In this document: positions 1-7,503 of the stretch, one piece after another | Position numbering within the stretch: position 1 is the first letter of the stretch | Layout: each line of letters opens with the position of its first letter | Assembly (NCBI GenBank): GCA_905480065.1 | Contig: CAJQOV010000160.1 | Location: forward strand, 1 to 9,312 | Direction of reading: 5' to 3' | From: an uncultured Gammaproteobacteria bacterium | GTDB taxonomy: Bacteria > Pseudomonadota > Gammaproteobacteria > UBA9214 | DNA: 9,312 nucleotides | The notes under the pieces: generated by a model | The model's database searches: none | The model's input: the letters and a program-made list of their open reading frames with translations, nothing else | What the model was told of the DNA's origin: nothing | Position numbers and translations under genes: made by a program

Positions 1-783
1 AAGCAAATCGGAAAAAACCGACTCGCCATAATCCATCAGGCGTTTGATGTTGCGATCCAGCTGGCCGAACAGGCGCTTGACCAGCGCAGACTCCTGTAAC
101 ATGCCATCCCGTAGCAGCTCGGCCACGCCGGCCGCTACCCACCACAGGCGAGCGGCAGGCTCACTGGCGGCGATCCCCCGCAGATATTCCAGCACCTCGA
201 GCAGGTCGCTTACCCCGCGGTTTTCCTGGCCACCCCGGTACCACTCGAGCAGACCGGACTGAAAACGCACCCGCGCTGCACGAGCCTTGCCGGTAATATC
301 GTGCACGTCATGATGCGCACGCACATCGAAAACCGAGACAGGCACCCGGCAGGAAAGGTTCGGGGAAAAGATCTGTTCCTCGCGCAAAGGCTCCAGACCG
401 CGCGTGGCACGCAGGCTGTTGATCACCGGGAACATCGCCAGTGGCGCGTCCTGCCGACCCGAGCGCAGGCTGAACAGGTATTCCGGCAACTCGAGGAAGC
501 CCTGCATCAGGAATTCCAGCAAGATTTCCTGGTCCGTGACCGTACCAAGCAACAGATCGGCAATCGCCTCTTCCATCTCACAGGCCAGCAGGTCAGCGCC
601 TTTCAGGTTGACCATGCGCAATGGCCCGCGTGCCTGGTGCAGCTGCGCAGCACAGCGCTGCAACAGTTCATTGCGGCTGTCCCCGTCTGCGTACGACTCA
701 AGCTCCAGCCGGGCCTGTCGCAGCGTCTCGCCGAGCTCCTTACGGACCCAGCTCAGGGCGTTATAGTCTATGGCTTCTTGCAT
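1..783 (-). CDS. chpA: ChpA/PilL, chemotaxis-like hybrid histidine kinase of the type IV pilus system (N-terminal part only)
   Basis: This reading frame is open from an ATG at 781-783 to the left edge, giving the first 261 residues of a longer protein. ChpA is the CheA-like kinase of the Pil-Chp pathway: it takes signals from PilJ through PilI and phosphorylates PilG and PilH. The N-terminus (residues 1-20 contain YNALSWVRKELGETL) and the following helical segments (for example HQARGPLRMVNLKGADLL near residue 49 and ELPEYLFSLRSGRQD near 98) match my memory of the P. aeruginosa ChpA N-terminus, a FimL-like region before the first HPt domain. The HPt, kinase and receiver domains would lie beyond the window. 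An AAGGAA ribosome binding site five bases before the ATG supports the start. It is the last visible gene of the pilGHIJ operon, 130 bases after pilJ. The symbol pilL is equally used. Only the N-terminus is visible, so the phosphorylation sites cannot be judged. Confidence 0.88.
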   Translation of the reverse strand, partial: MQEAIDYNALSWVRKELGETLRQARLELESYADGDSRNELLQRCAAQLHQARGPLRMVNLKGADLLACEMEEAIADLLLGTVTDQEILLEFLMQGFLELPEYLFSLRSGRQDAPLAMFPVINSLRATRGLEPLREEQIFSPNLSCRVPVSVFDVRAHHDVHDITGKARAARVRFQSGLLEWYRGGQENRGVSDLLEVLEYLRGIAASEPAARLWWVAAGVAELLRDGMLQESALVKRLFGQLDRNIKRLMDYGESVFSDLL

Positions 784-913
784 AAGTGTTCCTTGCAACC
801 GCAATCAGTACCCACCAGTGCAGTTATCCGGATCCGGTCCGGCACACGGGCCGGCAATCCTGAACCACCGCATGATCGATACCCGGGCAGAGTGAGCGCT
901 GTTCAGGCAGCCG

Positions 914-2926
914 TCAGTGCGGCAGCTTGAAACCGGCAACCGATTTGTCCAGATCCTGCGCCAGGCGCGCCAGGTTCCCGATAGACCGGGAGGTCTGCTC
1001 GGCGCCGGAGGTCGCCTGCATGGTCTGTTGCTGAATGCTCTGCATGGAGGCCGCCATGTGTGACGCCGCATCGGCCTGTTGACGCGCCTCACCCGAAATA
1101 CCCTGAATCATTTCAGCCAGCTGGTCAGAAACCGTTTCAATCTCTTCCAGCGCACTGCCGGCGTTTTCTGCCAGTTGCGCACCGGTCACCACACCGGAGG
1201 TACTCTTTTCCATGGAGATTACCGCTTCGTTGGTATCAGCCTGAATGGTCTTCACCAGCGCCTCGATCTGCCGGGTCGCATTGGCCGAGCGCTCTGCCAG
1301 TCGCTGCACCTCGTCCGCAACCACCGCAAAACCGCGACCGGCCTCGCCAGCCATGGCCGCCTGGATCGATGCGTTCAATGCCAGGATGTTGGTCTGCTCT
1401 GCGATGTCATTGATCAGTTCCACGATATCGCCAATTTCCTGCGAGCTTTCACCGAGTCGCTTGATGCGCTTTGAGGTCTCCTGGATGTGCTCTCGAATCG
1501 TATCCATACCGGACATGGTGCGTTTCACCGCTTCACCACCATGCTTGGCGATTTCCACGGAACGCATGGCAACCTTGGACGACTCATTCGCATTGCTGGA
1601 CACCGTACTCATGGTGGCGGACATCTCGGTAATCGACTTGCCGGCCAGGGTAATGTCATTCGATTGCTGCTTGCTGGCATCGGCCAGTCGGGCGGCAATC
1701 TCCTCGGTCTCCAGCACCGAGCCGGTCAACCGGGTAGAGGTGTCATTAATGGTCTTTACCAGTCCGCGCAGTGAATCGATCGTTACATTCATGGAATCGG
1801 CAATTGCACCGGTAAAATCCTCGGTAACCGTGGTATGCACGGTCAGGTCACCGGATGCAAGGTCACCCATTTCATCGAGCAGGCGCACGATGGCCTGCTG
1901 GTTCCTGGCGTTTTCATTCTCGATATAATGGCTGCGCTTGCCTTGTGCACGCAGGGTTTCGAAACCCATGAAGAACAACAGGAACAGTGACAGTGCACCC
2001 AGTGCATAGGCCAGCTCGTTGCTGATGAACCGACCGCCCTGTTCTTCCACCAGCACTTTCTGCAGGTCCCGGGCAGCGTTGAACAGCGCCTCACTCTGGC
2101 CGTTGATTTCAGCCGCAGCGGACTGAATTGCCAGCAGCTCTTCGGCGTTTTCTACAATCGATCCGGCATTGTCACTGATGCGGGTAAACAGCAGCGCGAT
2201 TTTCTGGACCCTGTTCTGCAGCGCATCGCCCTTGAGCTGGGCAATGCCACCGGCACCACGCATGAAACCGTCCAGCACGCGGCCGAATTCCTTGGTATCG
2301 GCGGCAAACACCAGCGCCGAGGACTCGGTACCCTTGCCGGTCATCACGCTGTTGAGACTGTTCACGATACGCTGACTCAGCACCGCCTGGCGGCTTGCCA
2401 GGCTTACCTGCTCTGCGCTGGCGCCTTCCTTCACCAGGGTATCGACGATCGCCTGGGTATGCTCCATCAACTGCGGCATAACCTCGTTCATCAGGCTGGT
2501 TGCCTCGGCCATCGCCATAATCAGGAACTGGCCATCGAGCACCGCGTCGATGTTATAGCGGAACCCGCTCCAGCGTTTATCCAGGTTAACCAGCGCCAGG
2601 CTTTCCGGCGTTATGCTGGCACCGCCAGCGTCGCCGAAATCGGCCAGCTGTTCATTAATGATCGCGGAGAAGCGGTTCTTTGATTTCTCCATGGCGGAAA
2701 ACGCCTCGGTGTCACCGGTCGTGGCAGCCAGTGCAAACTTGGCCACCTGCTGTGACAGCACCAGCTGGTCGCTGACGTTGGCAAGACGTAACTGGTCCGC
2801 CCCGGCCTGTTTGCCGACCTGCATGAACACCCAGGCCATGGCACACACTGCACACAGCGTCAGTAACGCAAGCGCCCGCATCCGGATGCTTGTACCTAAC
2901 TTACCCACATCAAACATCATTCTCAT
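914..2926 (-). CDS. pilJ: PilJ, methyl-accepting chemoreceptor of the Pil-Chp type IV pilus system
   Basis: PilJ is the inner-membrane receptor that feeds pilus or surface-contact signals to the ChpA kinase. The 670-residue product has a short cytoplasmic start, a first membrane helix at about 17-36, a periplasmic helical region to about 303, a second membrane helix at about 305-323, a HAMP region at about 340-395 and a methyl-accepting signalling domain to the end. The periplasmic part carries two copies of the LSQ-type motif typical of the PilJ N-terminal domain (VLSQQVAK near 57, VLSQRIVN near 182). The signalling tip contains GRGFAVVADEVQRLAERS at 530-547. The start (MRMM) has an AGGAG site seven bases upstream; the later Met codons at 3 and 4 are less well placed. 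It lies 68 bases after pilI. The tip departs from enteric receptors at two trimer-contact positions (Gln522, Met525), described under findings. Confidence 0.95.
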   Translation of the reverse strand: MRMMFDVGKLGTSIRMRALALLTLCAVCAMAWVFMQVGKQAGADQLRLANVSDQLVLSQQVAKFALAATTGDTEAFSAMEKSKNRFSAIINEQLADFGDAGGASITPESLALVNLDKRWSGFRYNIDAVLDGQFLIMAMAEATSLMNEVMPQLMEHTQAIVDTLVKEGASAEQVSLASRQAVLSQRIVNSLNSVMTGKGTESSALVFAADTKEFGRVLDGFMRGAGGIAQLKGDALQNRVQKIALLFTRISDNAGSIVENAEELLAIQSAAAEINGQSEALFNAARDLQKVLVEEQGGRFISNELAYALGALSLFLLFFMGFETLRAQGKRSHYIENENARNQQAIVRLLDEMGDLASGDLTVHTTVTEDFTGAIADSMNVTIDSLRGLVKTINDTSTRLTGSVLETEEIAARLADASKQQSNDITLAGKSITEMSATMSTVSSNANESSKVAMRSVEIAKHGGEAVKRTMSGMDTIREHIQETSKRIKRLGESSQEIGDIVELINDIAEQTNILALNASIQAAMAGEAGRGFAVVADEVQRLAERSANATRQIEALVKTIQADTNEAVISMEKSTSGVVTGAQLAENAGSALEEIETVSDQLAEMIQGISGEARQQADAASHMAASMQSIQQQTMQATSGAEQTSRSIGNLARLAQDLDKSVAGFKLPH

Positions 2927-2994
2927 GGTCCGTCTCCTGACCGGTTATTTCACCTGGGGAAAAGCTGTAAAACCGCTGCAACCTCGATTCGTCT

Positions 2995-3540
2995 CTATAC
3001 TGCCGCCTGCAGAAAAGCCGGCGTTTGTGCCAGCTCATGCAAATTGAAAATGTTCCATACCTGGTCACCGCGCAGAAACCCGTTTTGCAGGTAGGGTTGC
3101 AGGCTGTCTGCCGCAGCGGGATCACTCGCGGTATACTCATCATCGGTGAAGTGCTTGATGCCCAGTACTTCATCCACGACCAGTCCCGTGTACAGGCCCT
3201 GGTAATCAATCACCAGCACCCGGGTCCTGCTGGTCTGCGTGCTCTGCTCACCTTTCAGGTAACCACCGAGATCGATCACCGGCAGCAGGTTGCCGCGCAC
3301 GTTCGCGATCCCGGACACCCACGGCCGCGTCAACGGCATCCTGGACAACTCGGGGTACTCGAGGATCTCGACCACCTCTCCAAGCTGTGAAACCAGGCAA
3401 TCGTTCCCGATACGGAACGCAATCCCGGACCATTCGGCACTGGTCTCGGTGTTGCGCGGCAAACCGGCCGCACTACTGCGGCACTGGTCTTCCAGTTCCC
3501 TGAGGATGGCTACCGGATCCATTGTCTGCGTGTCATCCAT
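2995..3540 (-). CDS. pilI: PilI, CheW-like adaptor of the Pil-Chp system
   Basis: PilI couples the PilJ receptor to the ChpA kinase at the cell pole. The 181-residue product is close to the length I recall for P. aeruginosa PilI (about 178). It has a short helical N-terminus (ELEDQCRSSAAGLP, 15-28) and a CheW domain from about 36 to 178. The core CheW signature GIANVRGNLLPVIDLGGYL is at 77-95, followed by RVLVIDYQGLYTGLVVDEVLG (107-127). It starts only six bases after the pilH stop, so translational coupling is likely; no good Shine-Dalgarno sequence precedes the ATG. A second Met at residue 7 is an alternative start that would not change the domain. Family and order (after pilH, before pilJ) agree. 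Confidence 0.94.
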   Translation of the reverse strand: MDDTQTMDPVAILRELEDQCRSSAAGLPRNTETSAEWSGIAFRIGNDCLVSQLGEVVEILEYPELSRMPLTRPWVSGIANVRGNLLPVIDLGGYLKGEQSTQTSRTRVLVIDYQGLYTGLVVDEVLGIKHFTDDEYTASDPAAADSLQPYLQNGFLRGDQVWNIFNLHELAQTPAFLQAAV

Positions 3541-3546
3541 GGCCGG

Positions 3547-3912
3547 TTACGCGGCCAGCGCCTCGCTGACCAGGCTAAGCAGGGTTTTTTCCCTGACCGG
3601 CTTGGTCAGATAGTCCCGCGCGCCCTGGCGCATGCCCCAGACACGATCTACTTGCTGGTCCTTGCGGGTGACGATGATGACCGGTATCCCAGCCGTTTCC
3701 GGATCGGAGGTCAGTTCGCGTGTCGCCTGGAAACCGTTCAGGCCGGGCATGACCACGTCCATCAGGATCAGATCCGGTTTCTTACGATGTGCTGCCTCGA
3801 TTCCTTCGCGTGCATCGGCTGCCAGTACCGTGTGATAGCCATGCTTCTCAAGGATCTTCCTGAGTACATGTGCGTCGGTAGGAGAATCGTCAACAATCAT
3901 TATCAGTGCCAT
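3547..3912 (-). CDS. pilH: PilH, CheY-like response regulator
   Basis: This is a single-domain receiver of 121 residues. In the Pil-Chp pathway PilH is thought to influence pilus retraction and to modulate the phosphate flow that reaches PilG. The visible receiver residues are the acidic pair Asp8-Asp9, the phospho-acceptor Asp52 in LILMDVVMPGLNG, Thr82 and Lys104 in YLTKP. The stretch GLNGFQATRELTSDPETAGI and the segment VWGMRQGARDYLTKPV are near-identical to what I remember of P. aeruginosa PilH, which separates it from generic CheY. A GGGAGG site eight bases upstream fixes the start. It lies 34 bases downstream of pilG and six bases before pilI, in one operon. Confidence 0.96.
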   Translation of the reverse strand: MALIMIVDDSPTDAHVLRKILEKHGYHTVLAADAREGIEAAHRKKPDLILMDVVMPGLNGFQATRELTSDPETAGIPVIIVTRKDQQVDRVWGMRQGARDYLTKPVREKTLLSLVSEALAA

Positions 3913-3946
3913 GGGAACTGCCTCCCGAATTCAAAAATAACCATCC

Positions 3947-4402
3947 TTACTCTGGCGTCTTGCAGTGTTGCCCGATCGCAGCCAGCAACTCGTCACGCGT
4001 AAACGGTTTGGTGATGTAGTGATCCGAGCCAACCACCCGGCCACGTGCCCGGTCGAACAGCCCGTCCTTGCTGGAAAGCATCACGATTGGTGTATTGCGA
4101 AAGACCCGGTGGTGCTTGATCAGCGCACAGGTCTGGTAGCCGTCCAGGCGCGGCATCATGATGTCGAGAAAAATCAGGTCCGGCCGGTGATCGGCGACCA
4201 GGCTGAGCGCCTCGAAACCATCCGTCGCGACGATCACCTCGAAACCTTCCTTGCGCAGCAAGCTCTCGGCCGTGCGGCGGATGGTCTTGCTATCGTCGAT
4301 CACCATGATGCGGATGGGTCGGGCGCCACCGCCTTCAGCAACACCGCCGACCGCCCCGCCGTCGGTTACCTGTACTTCACCTGCTGGTAAGCTGCCCTGC
4401 AT
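3947..4402 (-). CDS. pilG: PilG, CheY-like response regulator and first gene of the Pil-Chp operon
   Basis: PilG is the main output regulator of the Pil-Chp system, acting on pilus extension and, in Pseudomonas, on cAMP signalling. The 151-residue product has a receiver domain from about residue 30. The segments VIDDSKTIRRTAESLL (34-49) and DIMMPRLDGYQTCALIK (80-96) are hallmarks of PilG. Key residues are Asp36-Asp37, the phospho-acceptor Asp80, Ser110 and Lys132 in ITKPF. A Gly/Val/Ala-rich extension of about 28 residues precedes the receiver and is longer than the short leader I recall in P. aeruginosa PilG. The start is supported by an AGAGG site five bases upstream. The gene is divergent from gshB across about 220 bases, the arrangement known from Pseudomonas. 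Confidence 0.96.
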   Translation of the reverse strand: MQGSLPAGEVQVTDGGAVGGVAEGGGARPIRIMVIDDSKTIRRTAESLLRKEGFEVIVATDGFEALSLVADHRPDLIFLDIMMPRLDGYQTCALIKHHRVFRNTPIVMLSSKDGLFDRARGRVVGSDHYITKPFTRDELLAAIGQHCKTPE

Positions 4403-4623
4403 GATGACCTCTATGTAACTGTTTAAATTGATTATTTATCCACTTCGCCGTGCACCCGAGGGACGCCGGCTGTTGCCTGCCGCGCGAAGTCCTCCCTGCG
4501 GAGCCGAATTAATTTAGTATTGGCTTGCGGATACAACGATTTATCGACTGGCCACCAGCAAACTTTATGCAAGCTGCTGGGGGGCACCGGCAGCCCCGGA
4601 TAACTACGGAAACAGGGAATCTC
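4403..4623. promoter_or_regulatory. Divergent intergenic region between pilG and gshB
   Basis: This 221-base gap separates pilG (minus) and gshB (plus), so it should hold a promoter for each. The side next to pilG is AT-rich (about 4419-4440). Read on the minus strand it contains AATAAT, a five-of-six match to the -10 consensus, but no convincing -35 lies 16-18 bases upstream. Toward gshB there is another AT-rich patch at 4507-4522 and a weak TACAAC at 4532-4537. I could not assign a clear sigma-70 or sigma-54 promoter in either direction. A 33-residue in-frame extension upstream of gshB exists here but is not conserved in the family as I know it and is taken as non-coding. Confidence 0.4.
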
Positions 4624-5610
4624 ATGACCATCAGGCTGGGCGTTGTAATGGACCCGATCGGCGCCATTCACTACAAAAAAGACAGCACGCTGGCGATGCT
4701 GCTGGCCGCGCAAAAACGTGGCTGGGAGCTCTACTACATGGAACAGTCTGACCTGTTTCTGCGCGACAGCGAATGTCATGCCCGCATGGCCCGACTGGAG
4801 GTACGTACCGATCCACAGGACTGGTACACCCTGCAGGAACCGGCGATCGCCCCCCTCCAGTCATTGGACGTGGTGTTGCTGCGCAAGGATCCACCGGTTG
4901 ACCTTGAATATTTCTACACCACGCTCCTGCTGGAGCGCGCCGAGGCCAGCGGCGTACTGGTCATCAACCGCCCGGCTGCGGTGCGCAATGCCAATGAAAA
5001 GCTCTACACCGCCTGGTTTGCGCAGTGCTGCGCGCCAATGTGCGTGAGCAGGGACCGGCAAAGGCTGAAAGCCTTCCTCGAAGAACAGGGCGACATCGTG
5101 GTAAAGCCCCTCAACGGCATGGGCGGTGCCTCGGTGTTCCACGTTCGCCACGACGACCCGAACCTGCAGGTCATCCTCGAAACCATCACCGACAACGGCC
5201 GGCAAAGTGCCATGGCGCAGCGCTACATCCCCGAGATCCGCGCCGGCGACAAGCGCATCCTGATGATCGATGGCGTGCCATTCCCGCATGCGCTGGCGCG
5301 CATTCCCGCGGCCGGCGAAAGCCGGGGCAATCTCGCTGCCGGCGGGAGCGGGGTGGGGGTCGATCTCAGTGAGCGCGACCGCTGGATCTGCGCGCAGGTG
5401 GGTCCGGCACTGCGCCAGCAGGGCCTGGTGTTTGTCGGCCTGGATGTGATCGGTGATTACCTGACCGAGATCAACGTGACCAGCCCGACCTGTATTCGCG
5501 AACTCGATGCGCTGTACGGCGCGGACATTGCCGGGCTGCTCATGGATTCCATCGAGCGGCACCTGCAGGCGCGGGCAACAACAACCGGCCGCGACGACCG
5601 CCAGAAGTGA
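4624..5610 (+). CDS. gshB: Glutathione synthetase (ATP-dependent, prokaryotic type)
   Basis: The enzyme joins gamma-glutamylcysteine and glycine, with ATP hydrolysis, to make glutathione in the cytoplasm. The 328-residue product is close to the E. coli length (316). It begins with LGVVMDPIGAIHYKKDSTLAMLL (residues 5-27), the standard GshB N-terminus. Further landmarks are LLRKDPPVDLEYFY (85-98), the ATP-grasp segment IVVKPLNGMGGASVF (158-172), ARIPAAGESRGNLAAGG (225-241) and the C-terminal TEINVTSPTCIRE (281-293). The ATG at 4624 is chosen because it matches the family start and has an AGGGA site five bases upstream; an upstream in-frame ATG at 4525 would add 33 unconserved residues. A local cysteine cluster (Cys135, 136, 140) stands where E. 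coli has none. apbE follows after 51 bases and may be cotranscribed. Confidence 0.96.
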   Translation: MTIRLGVVMDPIGAIHYKKDSTLAMLLAAQKRGWELYYMEQSDLFLRDSECHARMARLEVRTDPQDWYTLQEPAIAPLQSLDVVLLRKDPPVDLEYFYTTLLLERAEASGVLVINRPAAVRNANEKLYTAWFAQCCAPMCVSRDRQRLKAFLEEQGDIVVKPLNGMGGASVFHVRHDDPNLQVILETITDNGRQSAMAQRYIPEIRAGDKRILMIDGVPFPHALARIPAAGESRGNLAAGGSGVGVDLSERDRWICAQVGPALRQQGLVFVGLDVIGDYLTEINVTSPTCIRELDALYGADIAGLLMDSIERHLQARATTTGRDDRQK

Positions 5611-5661
5611 ACTCCTGCCGGTAGCCGGCATGAAAATCGCGCCAGCAGAGCTGATACACCC

Positions 5662-6702
5662 ATGACACTCTCCATACGCCGGCTGACGTTCTGCTTGCTG
5701 TTGTTGCTGCTGCCTGGCTGCAGCCAGCAGCCGGAACCGGTTTTCCATGACCAGTACCTCGCGTTTGGCACGCTGATCGATCTCACGCTCTACGGCGTCG
5801 ATGCAGAGCGTGCGGGTCAGGTCAGTGACGAGATCGAACAGCTGTTTCAACGCTGGCACCATGACTGGCATGCCTGGGAGCCGGGCAAGCTGACAGAACT
5901 GAATGCCGCACTTGCCACGTTACAACCCGTCAGCGTTGATCCGGATTTGCTGCCCCTGCTGTCCACGGCCAACCGGCTGGCACGACTGAGCAACCAGCTG
6001 TACAACCCGCTGATCGGCAAACTGATCGCATTATGGGGATTCCAGGGTAACCCGCTGCCGAAGGGTACGCGGCCGGATCCCGCTGCAATCGATGCGTGGC
6101 TGAAGCAGGTGCCGACGGTCGACGACATCACCCTGGACGGAAACCGGATGCAGAGCCGCAATGCCAATGCCGCCTATGATCTCGGCGGTTTTGCCAAGGG
6201 TTATGCCATCGACCGGGTGATCGAGCTGTTGCGTGCGCGCGGCATCGACAACGGGATGATCAATGCCGGTGGTGACCTGCGCGCAATCGGCACCCACGGC
6301 AAGCGCCCCTGGAACATCGGCATCCGGCATCCGCGCAACAACGGATTGCTGGCCAGCATCAAGACCGGCGGTGATACCAGCATATTCACCTCGGGTGACT
6401 ACGAACGGCTGTTTGAGCTGGATGGCAAACGCTATCACCACATTCTCGACCCGCGCACCGGTTACCCGGCCACCGGCAGCATTGCAGTCACCGTGGTAAA
6501 TGAAAATGCGGCACTGGCGGATGCCGCCGCCACCGCCCTGTTCGTGGCGGGACCGGAACAGTGGCTGACGATTGCCGGCCGGATGGGCATCGACCGGGTA
6601 CTGCTGGTCGACAGCAACGGGGTGATCCACATGACACCGGCCATGCAGGCGATCACCGCACTGGCTGCCGATATCGACACCCCGGTGGAAATCAGCGAGT
6701 AG
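5662..6702 (+). CDS. apbE: ApbE-family FAD:protein FMN transferase, lipoprotein
   Basis: ApbE proteins use FAD to attach FMN covalently to a Ser/Thr of target flavoproteins in or facing the periplasm, such as Rnf, Nqr or NosR-type subunits. The 346-residue product has a lipoprotein signal: RR at 6-7, a Leu run at 12-17 and a lipobox LPGC with lipidated Cys20. Family motifs follow in order: DLGGFAKGYAID (173-184), the Gly-rich NAGGD (201-205), SGDYER (244-249), HHILDPRTGYPA (259-270) and the metal-site region around Asp287 and Thr291 (DAAATALF). Length is normal. It sits 51 bases after gshB on the same strand with no terminator between, and converges on the rhodanese gene. No recognisable target flavoprotein is encoded in the window, so its substrate is unknown. 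The Shine-Dalgarno match is weak, but the signal peptide fixes the start well. Confidence 0.94.
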   Translation: MTLSIRRLTFCLLLLLLPGCSQQPEPVFHDQYLAFGTLIDLTLYGVDAERAGQVSDEIEQLFQRWHHDWHAWEPGKLTELNAALATLQPVSVDPDLLPLLSTANRLARLSNQLYNPLIGKLIALWGFQGNPLPKGTRPDPAAIDAWLKQVPTVDDITLDGNRMQSRNANAAYDLGGFAKGYAIDRVIELLRARGIDNGMINAGGDLRAIGTHGKRPWNIGIRHPRNNGLLASIKTGGDTSIFTSGDYERLFELDGKRYHHILDPRTGYPATGSIAVTVVNENAALADAAATALFVAGPEQWLTIAGRMGIDRVLLVDSNGVIHMTPAMQAITALAADIDTPVEISE

Positions 6703-6705
6703 CGT

Positions 6706-6729
6706 AAAAAAAGGGCGCTGTTGCGACCC
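6706..6729 (-). terminator. Intrinsic terminator of the rhodanese gene
   Basis: Read on the minus strand, a GC-rich stem (GGG-CGC paired with GCG-CCC, with one unpaired base and a four-base loop) is followed directly by seven T residues. It begins 24 bases after the rhodanese stop codon. The T run lies only on the minus strand, so it should end rhodanese transcription. It occupies the gap between the convergent apbE and rhodanese genes. Confidence 0.8.
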
Positions 6730-6753
6730 TGCTGCGTTGCTGCCGGCGGCGTG

Positions 6754-7503
6754 TTATTGCGGCGCCACTGCCTTGCCGGAATCCGGCACCACCGTGGTCA
6801 GTCCCAGGATCTTCCACAGCTGCATGCCACCGCGGTAATAAGCGATATTCTCCGCCGGAAAACCGTGTGCAAGCAGTCCCTCGATGGCGCGTGGTGACTG
6901 CCCGCACCACGGCCCGTTACACCACAGAACCAGTTGCTTCGCGTTGGTGAAATCCCAGCTAGCGGTTTTCCGGTCCGCGCCGAACCAGCCCAGCGGGGCC
7001 ATCGCCTGTTCGAACCTGCGGGTCAACCAGTTCACCTCGCCACGCTGCACGCCGCCCACCTGTTCCAGGGCCGCGATGGTTTCCGGCTCACTCGCATCGC
7101 CACTGAACGTGGTAAAGGGAATATTGACAGATCCCGGGATGGTGCCCTTTTCATACCAGGAGGGTGTGCGCGCATCGATGAGCATGCCTGCGCCGGTCTT
7201 CAGCTGGCGATCCATGAAGCGGAATATCTCTGTCTCGCCGACCGTGGTTACCCCCGGCGCTGCATTCATCGGCTGAATGCAGAACGGCGGGCATTTACGC
7301 GAGGTCTTGGCTAAGCCGCCGTGCAGGAGGTTATCCTGGTCCTGGATGCGCTCGACGCGCACCGGCTTGCCTTCATGCACAACTTCGAGGTAGGCCAGGT
7401 AGTCCGTCAGCATCACGTCAACCGCGGCGGCACTGGCTGGCACCAGCAGGTTGGCCGACCACACCATAACCATGACGGAAATACCGCTAACGATCCTGTT
7501 CAT
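6754..7503 (-). CDS. Exported rhodanese-like protein with two cysteine motifs
   Basis: The 249-residue product starts with a Sec signal peptide (hydrophobic 8-23, likely cleavage near the ASA/AAA at 23-27), so it should work in the periplasm. The C-terminal half is a rhodanese domain, about 90-237: MLIDARTPSWYEKGTIPG (107-124) followed by NIPF corresponds to the usual DxR...G-x-IPGA-x-NIP signature. The loop LWCNGPWCGQSPRA (193-206) supplies Cys195 as the probable persulfide-forming residue, with Cys200 beside it. An N-terminal motif KCPPFC places Cys71 and Cys75 in front of the domain. Such proteins move sulfane sulfur or act on thiols, but the substrate here cannot be inferred. The start has an AGAGGG site eight bases upstream. 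It is a single-gene unit, convergent with apbE and divergent from the DUF4124 gene. No gene symbol is recognised. Confidence 0.85.
   Translation of the reverse strand: MNRIVSGISVMVMVWSANLLVPASAAAVDVMLTDYLAYLEVVHEGKPVRVERIQDQDNLLHGGLAKTSRKCPPFCIQPMNAAPGVTTVGETEIFRFMDRQLKTGAGMLIDARTPSWYEKGTIPGSVNIPFTTFSGDASEPETIAALEQVGGVQRGEVNWLTRRFEQAMAPLGWFGADRKTASWDFTNAKQLVLWCNGPWCGQSPRAIEGLLAHGFPAENIAYYRGGMQLWKILGLTTVVPDSGKAVAPQ

Noticed and set aside
301..930. 209-residue plus-strand open frame
   Set aside because: It is antisense to the clear ChpA frame, has no recognisable domain, and its Gln/Arg-rich composition is what a shadow frame gives.
1245..1928. 227-residue plus-strand open frame
   Set aside because: It is the reverse complement of the PilJ signalling domain; the Ser/Ala-rich translation has no family match.
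5617..5629. GCCGG-TAG-CCGGC hairpin between gshB and apbE
   Set aside because: The stem is only five bases and no T run follows, so it is not a terminator.
5630..5664. 11-codon open frame ending at the apbE start (ATGA overlap)
   Set aside because: It has no ribosome binding site, and a stop-start overlap of this size is easily due to chance.
4861..5871. 336-residue minus-strand open frame
   Set aside because: It is antisense across the conserved gshB and apbE genes with no domain of its own.
6031..6630. 199-residue minus-strand open frame
   Set aside because: It lies opposite the conserved core of ApbE and has no family features.
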